Assembly (NCBI RefSeq): GCF_000091305.1
Contig: NC_013929.1
Location: forward strand, 2,852,001 to 2,916,000
DNA: 64,000 nucleotides
Source of the DNA: Streptomyces scabiei 87.22
Lineage (GTDB): Bacteria; Actinomycetota; Actinomycetes; Streptomycetales; Streptomycetaceae
Direction: 5' to 3'
Made by a program: the position numbers and the translations under genes. Shown piece after piece: positions 51,494-60,950 of this stretch. Within the stretch, counting starts at the first letter, position 1. Each line of letters starts with the position of its first letter. The notes under the pieces were generated by a model. The model worked only from the letters and a program-made list of their open reading frames with translations. It had not been told where the DNA came from and ran no database searches.

Positions 51494-53545
51494 GTGAATC
51501 TGTCTGCCGAGAACCCGACCCCGACGGGCGCGGTCAGCCTCGCCCAGTCCTCCCCCACCGTCGGCACGTTCCGTGAGCGGGACGGCGCCCTGGAATGGAG
51601 CGGACGCCAGGAGACCCTGCGGATCGAACCCTGGGGGCCTGACGCCGTCCGGGTCCGCGCCCGCCTGGGCGGACCGGTCCTCGACGGGCTGCCGGGCGCC
51701 CTGCTCGACGAGGCGGAGAGCACCGGAAGCACCGTCAAGATCGAGGACGGGCTGGGGCGGCTGATCGTCGGCGCGCTCACCGTCGAGGTCGACGCCGAGG
51801 GCCTGGTCCGGTACACGCGCACCGCCGACGGCTCCGAGCTGCTGTCGGAGGCCCGCGCGCACTTCTGGTGGCCCGGCTCACGCCTCTACACGGCCGTCGG
51901 CAACGGCCACCACCGCCTGGAGCAGCGCTTCGCCGCGTACGACGACGAGAAGCTGTACGGCCTCGGGCAGCACCAGCACGGGCGGCTCGACCAGAAGGGG
52001 CTGGTGCTCGACCTGGTGCAGCGCAACGCGGAGGTCGGCATCCCCGTGCTCACCTCCAGCCGCGGCTACACCCTGCTGTGGAACAACCCGGCGATCGGCC
52101 GCGTCGAGCTGGCGGGCAACGGCACGCGCTGGGTCGCGGACTCGGCCCGGCAGATCGACTACTGGATCACCGCCGGTGCCCCGGCCGAGGCGCAGCGCCG
52201 CTACAGCGCGGTGACGGGCCGTGCGCCGATGCTGCCGGCGTGGGCGGCCGGGTTCTGGCAGTGCAAGCTGCGCTACCGCACGCAGGACGAACTCCTGGCC
52301 GTGGCACGGGAGTACAAGCGGCGGGGCCTGCCCATCGACGTCATCGTGTGCGACTTCTTCCACTGGACGCACCTCGGCGAGTGGAAGTTCGACCCGGCCG
52401 AGTGGCCCGACCCGGCGGCGATGGTGCGGGAGCTGGAGGAGCTGGGCATCCGGCTGGTGGTGTCCGTGTGGCCGTCGGTGTCGCCGCTGAGCGAGAACCA
52501 CCACCTGATGGAACAGCGCGGCTACTTCATCGGCACCCAGTACGGCCCGATGGCGCACGCCGACTGGCCGGACAAGGAGGTCGCCTCGACGGTGCAGGTC
52601 GCCTTCTACGACGCGACGAACCCCGAGGCCCGGGAGTTCGTGTGGTCGCGGGTGCGGGAGAACTACCTGGAGCCGTACGGCATCAAGGCGTTCTGGCTGG
52701 ACGCCTGCGAGCCGGAGATCAAGCCCGGCTTCCAGGAGAACCTGCGCTACTGGGCGGGGCCCGGCCCGGAGGTCGGCAACATGTACCCGGCCGAGGTCGC
52801 CCGCACCTTCTACGAGGGACTGCGGGCGACGGGCGAGGAGGAGATCGTCTCCCTCAACCGTTCGGCGTGGGCGGGCAGTCAGCGCTGGGGGGCCGCGCTG
52901 TGGTCCGGTGACATCGGGACCGACTTCCCGACCCTGCGGCGGCAGATCGCGGCGGGCCTGAACACCGCGCTGTCCGGCATCCCCTGGTGGAACACCGACA
53001 TCGGCGGCTTCCACGGCGGCGACCCGGACGATCCGGCCTACCGGGAGGTGATGGTGCGCTGGTTCCAGTTCGGGACGTTCTCGCCGCTGATGCGGCTGCA
53101 CGGGTTCCGTGAGCCCGGGATGCCGCTGGGTCCGGCCATGACCGGCGGGCCCAACGAGGTGTGGTCGTACGGGGAGGAGGCCGGGGTGATCCTGGAGGAC
53201 TGCCTGCGGCTGCGGGAGCGGTTGAAGCCGTATGTGCTGCGGGTGATGCGGGAGGCCCATGAGGAGGGGCTGCCGGTGATGCGGCCGCTGTTCCTGGAGT
53301 TCCCGGACGACGAGCGGACCTGGTCGGTGGACGACGCGTACCTGTTCGGGCGGGACGTGCTGGTGGCGCCGGTGCTGGAGGCGGGGGTGACGCGCTGGAG
53401 CACCTATCTGCCGGCCGGGGCGCGGTGGACCGACGCGTGGACCGGCGAGACGTACGAGGGAGGCTGGCCGGTGACGGTGGACGCGCCGCTGGAGCGGATT
53501 CCGGTGTTCCTGCGGGACGGGGCCTCGGTGCCGATCGCCGGGTAG
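51494..53545 (+). CDS. Glycoside hydrolase family 31 (alpha-glucosidase/alpha-xylosidase type)
   Basis: 683 residues; GTG with AGGAGA 6 nt upstream. An N-terminal beta-sandwich (to about 230) is followed by the GH31 barrel: nucleophile Asp403 in KAFWLDACEPE and acid/base Asp473 in LWSGDIGTDF, then GGFHGG, and a C-terminal beta domain ending IPVFLRDGASVPIAG. No signal peptide, so it acts inside the cell on imported oligosaccharides. The FWLDACEPE context resembles alpha-xylosidases of the Xyl31A kind more than starch alpha-glucosidases, which would fit xyloglucan use, but the sequence alone does not settle the sugar. Confidence 0.92.
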   Translation: MNLSAENPTPTGAVSLAQSSPTVGTFRERDGALEWSGRQETLRIEPWGPDAVRVRARLGGPVLDGLPGALLDEAESTGSTVKIEDGLGRLIVGALTVEVDAEGLVRYTRTADGSELLSEARAHFWWPGSRLYTAVGNGHHRLEQRFAAYDDEKLYGLGQHQHGRLDQKGLVLDLVQRNAEVGIPVLTSSRGYTLLWNNPAIGRVELAGNGTRWVADSARQIDYWITAGAPAEAQRRYSAVTGRAPMLPAWAAGFWQCKLRYRTQDELLAVAREYKRRGLPIDVIVCDFFHWTHLGEWKFDPAEWPDPAAMVRELEELGIRLVVSVWPSVSPLSENHHLMEQRGYFIGTQYGPMAHADWPDKEVASTVQVAFYDATNPEAREFVWSRVRENYLEPYGIKAFWLDACEPEIKPGFQENLRYWAGPGPEVGNMYPAEVARTFYEGLRATGEEEIVSLNRSAWAGSQRWGAALWSGDIGTDFPTLRRQIAAGLNTALSGIPWWNTDIGGFHGGDPDDPAYREVMVRWFQFGTFSPLMRLHGFREPGMPLGPAMTGGPNEVWSYGEEAGVILEDCLRLRERLKPYVLRVMREAHEEGLPVMRPLFLEFPDDERTWSVDDAYLFGRDVLVAPVLEAGVTRWSTYLPAGARWTDAWTGETYEGGWPVTVDAPLERIPVFLRDGASVPIAG

Positions 53546-53632
53546 GCGCCCGCCGCCCGCCCGGAGGCCGGGTCTACGCTGTGGCGCCACGGCCATCCCA
53601 TGATCCTCAGGGATGCGCGCGACCTGGAGTGA

Positions 53633-54895
53633 GTGGAGATGGCGAGGATGAACAGCCGTACGGGAGACTCCCGCGCAGTACGCGGGGGACGGCGGGGCCG
53701 GGGCGGCGGGGCCGCGCGCAGACCTGTCCACCGGACGCGCACGACGATACGCACCACCGGCGGGTACGCGGTGGCGCCGAGGGCGGCCGGGCCGTCGGGC
53801 GAGGACGCTCCCCGGGGGTTCCTGCCGGGGCCCGCGCGGCACATCGCCGTGTGGAGCGCGCTCACGCTGCTGGTGACGGGCGTCGTCTACGTGGGCGTGT
53901 GGATCTGCGTGACGTTCCAGACGACGGTCACGCCCATACTGATCGCCCTGCTGGGTACGGCGCTGCTCGGCCCGTTCTACCGGCGGCTGGTGGCGATGAG
54001 GTTCAACAAGTCCCTCGCCGCCGGGCTCACCTGTGCCGCCGTGGTGGTGGTGATGGGCGGGGCCGCGTACATCGTGGTGGCCGCGCTGATCGACACCGGT
54101 GACCAGATCATCTCCTCGCTCCGGCAGGCGGCGAAGTCGCTCAGCGACGAGTTCGGGCTGGCCGGGACGTCGCTGGACGACCTTGCGCAGAACGCCAAGG
54201 AGCTGCTGTCGAAGTTCGGCGGCACGGCGGCCTCCGGGGTGCTCACCGGTGTCAGCGCGGTCAGCGAGTTCCTGGCGGCGGCCGTGCTGGCGATGCTGCT
54301 GATGTTCTTCTTCCTGCGCGACTCCGACCGGGCGGTCGCGTCCCTGCACTCGCTCGCGCCGCGCGGCAGCGGCGACACCCTGGAGGTGATGGCCAGGCGC
54401 GCGTTCCGGGCGATCGAGGGCTATATGCGGGGGACGACGCTCATCGCCTTCATCGACGGTGTCTGTATCGCCGTGGGTCTGCTGATACTCCAGGTGCCGG
54501 GGGCGGTCGGCCTCGGCGCGCTCGTCTTCGTCGGTGCGTACATCCCGTACCTGGGCGCGTTCCTGTCGGGTGCGGTGGCGATCCTCGTCGCGTTCGCGGA
54601 CCGCGGTCTGGTGACCGCGCTGTGGGCGGTCGGCGTCGTCTTCGCGGTGCAGCTCCTCGAGGGCAACGTGCTCCAGCCGATGATCCACAGCCGGACCGTG
54701 CAGATGCATCCGGCGGCGATCCTGCTGGCCCTCACGGCGGGCGCCTCCCTCGCCGGCATCCTCGGCATGCTCCTCGCGGTGCCGTTGACGGCGGCGGTCT
54801 CGGGCGTGCTGTCGGAGCTGCGGTCGCGCTACGGGGACGGGGCGGGCGCGGCCGGGACCCCGGCGGCGCGCGAGATGACCCGCGCGGCAGGATGA
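53633..54895 (+). CDS. AI-2E family (UPF0118) membrane permease
   Basis: 420 residues. An Arg-rich N-terminal extension (about 60 residues) precedes six to eight transmembrane helices: HIAVWSALTLLVTGVVYVGV, TPILIALLGTALLG, LTCAAVVVVMGGAAYIVVAAL, LAAAVLAMLLMFFFLRDSD, YMRGTTLIAFIDGVCIAVGL, FVGAYIPYLGAFLSGAVAIL, VQLLEGNVLQPMIHSRTVQMHP. The P-Y-L-G and LEGNVLQPMI blocks are family signatures. The substrate is unknown; only some members export AI-2. Start GTG 53633 is one of three possibilities (ATG at 53639 and 53648). Confidence 0.9.
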   Translation: MEMARMNSRTGDSRAVRGGRRGRGGGAARRPVHRTRTTIRTTGGYAVAPRAAGPSGEDAPRGFLPGPARHIAVWSALTLLVTGVVYVGVWICVTFQTTVTPILIALLGTALLGPFYRRLVAMRFNKSLAAGLTCAAVVVVMGGAAYIVVAALIDTGDQIISSLRQAAKSLSDEFGLAGTSLDDLAQNAKELLSKFGGTAASGVLTGVSAVSEFLAAAVLAMLLMFFFLRDSDRAVASLHSLAPRGSGDTLEVMARRAFRAIEGYMRGTTLIAFIDGVCIAVGLLILQVPGAVGLGALVFVGAYIPYLGAFLSGAVAILVAFADRGLVTALWAVGVVFAVQLLEGNVLQPMIHSRTVQMHPAAILLALTAGASLAGILGMLLAVPLTAAVSGVLSELRSRYGDGAGAAGTPAAREMTRAAG

Positions 54896-54989
54896 TCAGC
54901 GGCGGCCGCCCCACCCGGGCGGCCGCCGGGGGCGCCCGTGCCCGGACCCGGGCCGTGCCCCCTCCGCCCGCATCGAAGGGAAGTCCCCG

Positions 54990-56177
54990 ATGGCGTCCAC
55001 TCCCCTGCCCCTCACCCTGGCCAACCTGTTACTCCGGCCCACGCTCGGCTCCCGCCACGACCCGGACCGGGTCTTCGACCGGATCGCCGCCGGCGCCGGA
55101 GGGGCGGACGGCGACGAGGAGTTCACCGGGAACTTCCGGTTCCTGCTGCGGGAGTGGGCCAAGGACGAGGACCTCGGGCCGGTCGGCTGGCAGTCCGCGC
55201 AGGCGCACGTCCGCCGGCATCTCACCAACCGGGCCCGGATCGGGCGGCTGATCGCCGAGAACCCGGCCATCGGTCAGGAGCCCGTCGAGAAGCCGGTGTT
55301 CGTGGTCGGCCTGCCACGCACCGCGAGCACGCTCACCCACGGGGTGCTCTCCGTCTCGGACGACCACCGCTGTCCGCTGCTGTGGGAACTGCTGGCTCCC
55401 GATCTGGAACCGTCGCCCCGGGAACGGCAGAAGCGGATCACGACCGCGCGCCGCGTCCTGAACGGCAGCCATCTGCTCAGCCCGCGCTTCCGCGACATCC
55501 ACCCCATGACCGCCGAGGGCCCCGAGGAGTGCACGTTCCTCCTCCCGCACGCGCTGGTACCGCTCGCCCAGGCCCGCATACCCGCCTACCACGCCTGGCA
55601 CTTCGAGCACGACTTCACCCCCGACTACCGTCACCTCAGGCAGGCCCTGCAGGTCCTGCAGTACGGCCGGCCGCGCCGCCGCTGGATCCTGAAGTCCCCC
55701 TTCCACACCGGGAACCTGGACGCGCTGGTCAAGGTCTTCCCCGACGCCACGCTCGTGTGGACCCACCGCGACCCGGCCGCCGCCGTCGCGTCCTTCTGCA
55801 GCCTGGTCGAGGTCGGCATGGTCACCTCGCTGCGCAGCTTCGATCCGCGTGAGCTGGGCGCCACCTGGCTCGACCTGCTCAGCCGGTCGGTCCGGCGCGG
55901 TCTCGCGGCCCGCACCGGCATCGCCCCCGACGCGCTGGTGGACGTGCCCTACTCCTCGCTCGGCGCCGACCCGGCCGCAGGCGCCCCGAAGCTGTACGAG
56001 GCCGTCGGCGCCCGCTGGACCGAGGCCGACGCGGCCCGGCTCCCCCGGGCCGCCGCCCACGCCCGGGGCGGCCGGCCCCACCGCTACGACCTGGCCCGCT
56101 ACGGACTGACCCCGGCGGACGTCGAGTCCGCGTTCGCCGACTACAACGCCCTGCGCGCCGAGGTCGACCCGGCCTGA
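54990..56177 (+). CDS. Sulfotransferase-family protein
   Basis: 395 residues; AAGGGAAG upstream of the ATG. PAPS-binding pattern KPVFVVGLPRTASTLTHGVL (5'-phosphosulfate loop) and VFPDATLVWTHRDPAAAVASFCSL (3'-phosphate loop), as in the Sulfotransf_3 family; the catalytic His-equivalent region is FHTGNLDAL. These proteins transfer sulfate or are inactive relatives; the acceptor is unknown. Downstream of the AI-2E gene (94 bp), same strand; convergent with the large glycosidase gene only 31 bp away, without an obvious terminator. Confidence 0.88.
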   Translation: MASTPLPLTLANLLLRPTLGSRHDPDRVFDRIAAGAGGADGDEEFTGNFRFLLREWAKDEDLGPVGWQSAQAHVRRHLTNRARIGRLIAENPAIGQEPVEKPVFVVGLPRTASTLTHGVLSVSDDHRCPLLWELLAPDLEPSPRERQKRITTARRVLNGSHLLSPRFRDIHPMTAEGPEECTFLLPHALVPLAQARIPAYHAWHFEHDFTPDYRHLRQALQVLQYGRPRRRWILKSPFHTGNLDALVKVFPDATLVWTHRDPAAAVASFCSLVEVGMVTSLRSFDPRELGATWLDLLSRSVRRGLAARTGIAPDALVDVPYSSLGADPAAGAPKLYEAVGARWTEADAARLPRAAAHARGGRPHRYDLARYGLTPADVESAFADYNALRAEVDPA

Positions 56178-56208
56178 CGGGGGCAGGGGTCCCGGCGTCC
56201 GGTACGGC

Positions 56209-58767
56209 CTAGCCGACGACCCGGCCGACCTCGATCCGGTCGATGTTCGGCGCCCAGGCGCCGGCGTTGCCGACGGTCACCTTGTTGGGGCCCTTGCTCA
56301 GGTCGACCGGGACGCCCACGGTCCAGTAGTCGTCCCGGCTCCAGGTGTTCTTGAAGGTGACCGTGCGCGGCCCGGCCGTCCCGACGGTGATGTCCGCCGT
56401 ACGGGACATGATGTCGGTGTTGTAGGCGTGGCCGTTGTCGCGGCGGTCGTCGTGGGCGTAGTGGACGACCAGGATGTGGCGGCCCTCGGTGGGGGCGTGC
56501 ACCGTGAACTCGGCGGTGCTGTCCGCACTGTTGCCGAGCTGTCCGATGTAGGAGCCCGACGGGGCGTGCGCGGAGTCGACGAGCCTGGCTCCGCCGGTGA
56601 GCGTGGCCGCGGCGGCCTCGTAGGCGAGGGTGCCGGTGGCAGAGCCGGCGCCGGTGACGTCGAGGGAGCGCAGGCCGGTGTGCCGGGCGGTCGCGGTGAT
56701 CCGGTTGTTGCCCTCCACCAGGTACAGCCGCAGCGGCCGGTCGGGCACCGCGGCCACCGACTGCCCGTGCAGGGCGAGCGTCACCGGCGCCGACGCCCGG
56801 GGCACGACCCGGTAGTAGCCGTCGCGGGGCGCGTACACGTCGAACACGGCCCGGTCCCCGGTGCGCAGGACCAGCTCGCCGGTGCCGACGCCCTTCGAGG
56901 AGGAGTAGTCGTACGACGGCCGGCCGCCGATGTCGGCGAGGGTGGCCTCGTAGGAGGCGGCGGGCTCGCCGGTGCGGGCGGTGAGGTCGATCCGGTCGAG
57001 GGTGACCTCGGCGTCCCCCTTGGACAGGGTCAGCCGGTGCGTTCCGGCCGTGAGCCGGACGGTGAGGTCCTTCTTGGCGCGGTGGGCCCGGTTCTCGGTG
57101 GACGGGTAGGTGACGGTGACCGGGTCGCCGTCGTCGACCGTCAGCTTCTGGGTGGCCGGGGTCCCGGACTGGTTGCCGTAGAGGACCGCCAGGTCGTAGG
57201 TGCCGTCCTGCGGGACCGAGACCGTGAAGCCGACCTTGCTGCCCGGCCGGTCGAGGGAGCCCACGTCCCGGGTGCCGGAGGCGGCGTAGCCGTTGGCGTC
57301 GTCGACCGTGCCCAGGGTGGAGACCTTGCCGTCGGTGATCGCGGCGTCCTCGGCCTCGTAGGAGGCGGTCCAGGGGACGGACGGGGTGGCGGGGGTGCCG
57401 TCGCCGCCGGGGGTGAGGACGACGCGGTAGGCCGACATCCGGTGCAGGCCGCGCAGCGGGACGGTCACCGTGCCGTCGTCCGCGACGCGTGTCTTCGTCC
57501 GGGACAGGACGCGCGGGGCGGCGTGCCGGCCCTCGTAGCCGGACCAGGCGGCCTCCGCGACGGTGGCGGTGACCGTGCGCCCGAAGAGGGAGCGGGGGAC
57601 CTTCCGGACCACGACGTCGGTGTCGCCGTCGGAGCCGCCGAGCAGTACCTGGGCCTGGCGGCGCGCGGTGTCGAGGGAGGCGAGGCCCTGGAGGGTGTCG
57701 ACGGTGTTCGCCTGCGGCGGGGTGACCTCGACGGTCTCCCCGGTCAGGCCCGCGTACCAACGGAAGAACCACCAGCCGCCGTTGGGGATGTTGGAGCGGA
57801 CCACGTTGCCGTCCATGTTGCCGGCCGCGTCCCAGTAGGCCTGGTTGGCGTACACCTTGTTCCTCTCGAACATCGAGACCCACTGGACGAGTTGTCCGGG
57901 GACGGAGAGGTCGCGGCGGTTGGCGTACTCATCGATGCTGATCTTCAGCGGGGCTATGCCCGCCGCCCGCTCCAGGGCGCGGTAGTCGTCGTGGTGGGCC
58001 TGGAAGTCCCTGAGGGAGCCGGGGCCCAGCTCGTGCCAGGTCATCACCTGGGGCAGGACGTTCTCGCGCCGGGCGAAGGCCAGGAAGTCCTCGAGCAGAC
58101 GGGAGTGGTACGCGGCCTCGTTGGGGCCGGCGATGCGCGCGTCGGGGTCGATGGCGCGGATGCGCTCGTGGACCGTCTTCCAGTCGCGGAAGAAGCGGTC
58201 GCGGTTGATCTCGTACTGGGCCTGGTCGGCGACGTCGAGCTGGTACCAGATCTGGTCGGGCTCGTTGAACGGGATGTAGACGAAGCGTTCGCTGTTCGGG
58301 TCGGCCGCCACCTCCTTGACGATCCTGTCGACCTTGGGGAGGTAGTCGTCGATGCCGAGGTCCTCGTAGGGCCACTTGGCGTAGATGTCCTGCATCATCA
58401 CGTTGATCTCGCCGCCGCCGTTGCGGAAGAACGCCTTGGAGACGGTGAGCGCGTCACCGTTGGGGTGCTGGGCGCCGCCCTCCGGCTTCTGCGAGATGCT
58501 GGTGATCTTCAGTGGGGCGAGGGCCGCGTCGCTGGGCACGCCGTCGTCGCTGAGCCCGTAGAGCGCGCCGTTGGCGCCGAGCATCACCGGGCCCTCGGAG
58601 GCGGAGAGGTCGACGGAGAGGCGCTGCGGGGCAGCCGCCGCGGCCGTGGCCGTTCCGGTGGCGGGAAGGGTGCTGCCTGTCATGGCGGTGACTCCTAGCA
58701 CTGCGGTGACCAGGGCGGTTCTGGTGCGGGATCGCTCGGTGGTGCGCGTACCGGTGTGGGGGCTCAC
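56209..58767 (-). CDS. Large secreted glycosidase-like protein (clan GH-A-like barrel plus CBM6/35-like modules)
   Basis: 852 residues; GTG start with GAGG about 13 nt upstream. Signal peptide TRTALVTAVLGVTAMTGSTLPATGTATA is cleaved after about residue 45. A TIM-barrel-like region (about 50-390) carries RFVYIPFNEPDQIW (candidate acid/base Glu in Asn-Glu-Pro) and LKISIDEYANR (candidate nucleophile Glu). From about 450 on come beta-sandwich modules of CBM6/35 type: SYEAEDAAITDGKVS, VGFTVSVPQDGTYDLAVLY, a middle copy, and a last one with AYNTDIMSR and KVTVGNAGAWAPNIDRIEVG. Closest family seems GH39 or a relative, but I cannot settle it. It is probably extracellular polysaccharide-degrading and controlled by the LacI gene upstream. 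Confidence 0.85.
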   Translation of the reverse strand: MSPHTGTRTTERSRTRTALVTAVLGVTAMTGSTLPATGTATAAAAAPQRLSVDLSASEGPVMLGANGALYGLSDDGVPSDAALAPLKITSISQKPEGGAQHPNGDALTVSKAFFRNGGGEINVMMQDIYAKWPYEDLGIDDYLPKVDRIVKEVAADPNSERFVYIPFNEPDQIWYQLDVADQAQYEINRDRFFRDWKTVHERIRAIDPDARIAGPNEAAYHSRLLEDFLAFARRENVLPQVMTWHELGPGSLRDFQAHHDDYRALERAAGIAPLKISIDEYANRRDLSVPGQLVQWVSMFERNKVYANQAYWDAAGNMDGNVVRSNIPNGGWWFFRWYAGLTGETVEVTPPQANTVDTLQGLASLDTARRQAQVLLGGSDGDTDVVVRKVPRSLFGRTVTATVAEAAWSGYEGRHAAPRVLSRTKTRVADDGTVTVPLRGLHRMSAYRVVLTPGGDGTPATPSVPWTASYEAEDAAITDGKVSTLGTVDDANGYAASGTRDVGSLDRPGSKVGFTVSVPQDGTYDLAVLYGNQSGTPATQKLTVDDGDPVTVTYPSTENRAHRAKKDLTVRLTAGTHRLTLSKGDAEVTLDRIDLTARTGEPAASYEATLADIGGRPSYDYSSSKGVGTGELVLRTGDRAVFDVYAPRDGYYRVVPRASAPVTLALHGQSVAAVPDRPLRLYLVEGNNRITATARHTGLRSLDVTGAGSATGTLAYEAAAATLTGGARLVDSAHAPSGSYIGQLGNSADSTAEFTVHAPTEGRHILVVHYAHDDRRDNGHAYNTDIMSRTADITVGTAGPRTVTFKNTWSRDDYWTVGVPVDLSKGPNKVTVGNAGAWAPNIDRIEVGRVVG

Positions 58768-58856
58768 GCTGCTGGACCTCGGTCGTGTGACGGCTCCGCG
58801 GGTGATACCGGGCACGATCTCTCGCCGGGCGACGAGGACGACGGCGGGCATCTGCG

Positions 58857-58912
58857 GGCTCGTCACCACGACGCTCCCCTCGGCAGGCTCGTCACCACGA
58901 CGCTCCCCTCGG
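58857..58912. repeat. Tandem 27-bp direct repeat
   Basis: Two identical 27-bp copies (58857-58883 and 58886-58912) beginning GGCTCGTCACCACGACGCTC lie in the gap between the LacI gene and the large glycosidase gene, 29 bp apart in period. Their position fits duplicated regulator sites or promoter duplication. Confidence 0.9.
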
Positions 58913-58955
58913 TCCGGAACCGGAACAGCGGTGCGCGTCCGGGCGGGCGAGGTGT

Positions 58956-59996
58956 TCAGCGCCTGTCCGGCGGTGGGCCGGCGCTCTCGCGCACCACCAG
59001 TTCGGGCACGGAGACGCGGTGCGGGGCGATCGACTCGGACTCCTCCACGACCCCGTGCAGCAGGGCGAACGCGGCCCGCCCGAGGCCCGTGAAGTCCAGG
59101 CGCACGGTCGTCAGCGACGGGGTCAGATACGCGGAGTGCGGGGCGTCGTCGAACCCGGCGACGCTCACGTCCCCGGGCACGGAACGCCCGGCCTCGTGCA
59201 GCGCGCGCAGCACACCGAGCGCGAGGTCGTCGTTGCCGCAGAGGACCGCGGTGACCGACGGGTCCGCCGCCAGCCTGAGCCCGGCCGCGTGACCGCCCGC
59301 CGGGCCCCAGTTCCCCTGCAGCGGCCGGGGCACCGGCGCTCCGGCCTCCTTGAGCGCCTGGCGCCAGCCGGCGGTCCGGGCGGCGCCGGCGCGCCGGGTG
59401 CTGGACGGGATGGCGACGTAGTGCACGGTCTCGTGGCCGAGGGAGAGCAGATGGCGGGTGGCCTCGTGGGCGGCCTCGCGGTCGTCGGTCCACACCCAGG
59501 GACGGTCGCCGCGGGGCGGGGTCGCGGGGGTCTCGACGACGCCGACGACCGGCAGCGCGGCGGGTACCGCGCCGAGGGCCGCCACACCGGGCGGGTCGTA
59601 GGCGATCACGATGAGGCCGCCGCCGGCGTCCGCCGCCCGCCGTACCTCGGCGGCGACCGCGGCCTCGTCCGCCGACTCCAGGACACCGATCCCGACCGTG
59701 TAGGACGCCGCCCGCGCCGCCTCCTCGACGCCCTGGATGATCGAGGCGTAGCCGTAGTGCGTGGTGTTGGCGGTCAGCACGGTCACGGACCGGGTGCGCC
59801 CGCTGGCCAGCGCGTGTGCGGTGGCGTTCCGCCGGAAGCCCAGTTCGTCGATGGCCGCCTGCACCCGCTCCCGCGTCGTGTGCTTGACGCTGGGGTGGTT
59901 GTTGATCACCCGGGAGACGGTCTGGTACGAGACCCCGGCAGCTGTCGCGACGTCCCGGATACTCGCCGGGCGCCTGGTGTGACCGGCCACATTCAT
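58956..59996 (-). CDS. LacI-family transcriptional regulator (glycoside-hydrolase locus)
   Basis: 346 residues from the ATG at 59996 (MNVAGHTRRPASIRDVATAAGVSYQTVSRVINNHPSVKHTTRERV is the helix-turn-helix, with hinge FRRNATAHALASGRTRS). A GTG 21 bp upstream is in frame. Sensor domain with LTANTTHYGYASIIQGVEEAA and effector/dimer region WTDDREAAHEATRHLLSLGH; GFDDAPHSAYLTPSLTTVR. Lies between GH12 and the large glycosidase gene, all on the minus strand, so it probably controls one or both. Operator-like palindromes overlap its start. Confidence 0.94.
   Translation of the reverse strand: MNVAGHTRRPASIRDVATAAGVSYQTVSRVINNHPSVKHTTRERVQAAIDELGFRRNATAHALASGRTRSVTVLTANTTHYGYASIIQGVEEAARAASYTVGIGVLESADEAAVAAEVRRAADAGGGLIVIAYDPPGVAALGAVPAALPVVGVVETPATPPRGDRPWVWTDDREAAHEATRHLLSLGHETVHYVAIPSSTRRAGAARTAGWRQALKEAGAPVPRPLQGNWGPAGGHAAGLRLAADPSVTAVLCGNDDLALGVLRALHEAGRSVPGDVSVAGFDDAPHSAYLTPSLTTVRLDFTGLGRAAFALLHGVVEESESIAPHRVSVPELVVRESAGPPPDRR
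59978..59991. promoter_or_regulatory. Half-perfect operator-like palindrome inside the LacI 5' end
   Basis: TGTGACCGGCCACA, a one-mismatch copy of the upstream site, within the first codons of the LacI gene. May be accidental because it is coding. Confidence 0.35.
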
Positions 59997-60004
59997 GCGG
60001 GAAT

Positions 60005-60018
60005 TGTGACCGGTCACA
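60005..60018. promoter_or_regulatory. Operator-like palindrome upstream of the LacI gene
   Basis: Perfect 14-bp palindrome TGTGACCGGTCACA with a CG centre, 9 bp upstream of the chosen ATG. It is the best candidate for an autoregulatory operator of this LacI protein. Confidence 0.6.
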
Positions 60019-60077
60019 CGGGAGTCGTCAAGACAGCGCGACGAGGGGTTCGTCCGCGGCCGGGTGACGACGATGTG

Positions 60078-60824
60078 TCAGCTGCTGCTGACCGTCAGGT
60101 TGTTGGCGGTGAAGTTCAGGCCGCCGGAGGACGACGTGACCTCGAAACCGAACTGCACGTCGCCGATGGTCTCGTTGCCCATCCAGCCCTTCGTGTCCTT
60201 GATCCACTTCAGGACCGGGAGGATCTGGACCGTGCCGGAGGTCGAGTTCGAGGTGCGCAGGAACGAGATCACGTCCCAGTACGTCCCGTCGGACCGGTAG
60301 GCCCGGCCCTTGTACACGTTCCAGCTGTGGCCGCCGACCGACACGCTCTGCTGGAAGCTGCCGAGGGCGCCGACGGCACCGGTGCGGTTGACCCACAGCA
60401 TGATCTCGTAGTCGTGGTCCGTGTCCCAGACGTCGTACGAGGTGTTGTACGCGCCCGAGGACGGGACCGTGACGTTGTAGCTGCTGTTGAGCGAGCCGAG
60501 GGAGGTGATCGACTTGTTGATCACCTTCTTGGAGTTGGGGTACGACTTGATGCCGCCGGTGTTGGGGTGGTTGGCCCAGACGCCCCAGTTGGTACCGGAG
60601 TTGGCCCAGACACACTGGCTGCCGGCGCCGGAGCCCCAGATGTTGTTGTAGAGGGTGTAGCCGCCCAGGCTCGTGTTGCCCCACTGGTCGCAGGTGTTCC
60701 AGACGGCGGCCGAGGCGGGGGCGGAGGCGAGACCGACGGTGGCGCCGAGGGCGAGGGCGGGGGCCAGCAGGCCCTTGCCGATCCGGCCCAGGGTGCGCGA
60801 GCGGGTGCGGGTGCGTGTTGCCAT
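60078..60824 (-). CDS. Secreted GH12 endoglucanase / xyloglucanase
   Basis: 248 residues from the ATG with AAGGAA 9 nt upstream. Basic N-terminus TRTRTRSRTLGRIGKG and hydrophobic core form a signal peptide cleaved near residue 39 (ASA). GH12 jelly roll: nucleophile Glu140 in DTDHDYEIMLWVNR, acid/base Glu228 in GDVQFGFEVTSS, and the typical N-terminal CDQWGN. It hydrolyses beta-1,4-glucan or xyloglucan backbones with retention. No cellulose-binding module. It lies 126 bp after GH42 on the same strand. Confidence 0.95.
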   Translation of the reverse strand: MATRTRTRSRTLGRIGKGLLAPALALGATVGLASAPASAAVWNTCDQWGNTSLGGYTLYNNIWGSGAGSQCVWANSGTNWGVWANHPNTGGIKSYPNSKKVINKSITSLGSLNSSYNVTVPSSGAYNTSYDVWDTDHDYEIMLWVNRTGAVGALGSFQQSVSVGGHSWNVYKGRAYRSDGTYWDVISFLRTSNSTSGTVQILPVLKWIKDTKGWMGNETIGDVQFGFEVTSSSGGLNFTANNLTVSSS

Positions 60825-60950
60825 GGGTGTCGTTCCTTCCATGGGTGGGGGATGGAGCGGGGAGCCACCGCGTCCTCGGGGTGAGGACGCGGTCTTCTCC
60901 GGCGACGGGGTCGATCGCCACGCAGGGTCCGGCGCCGGAGGAAGTCCGGG

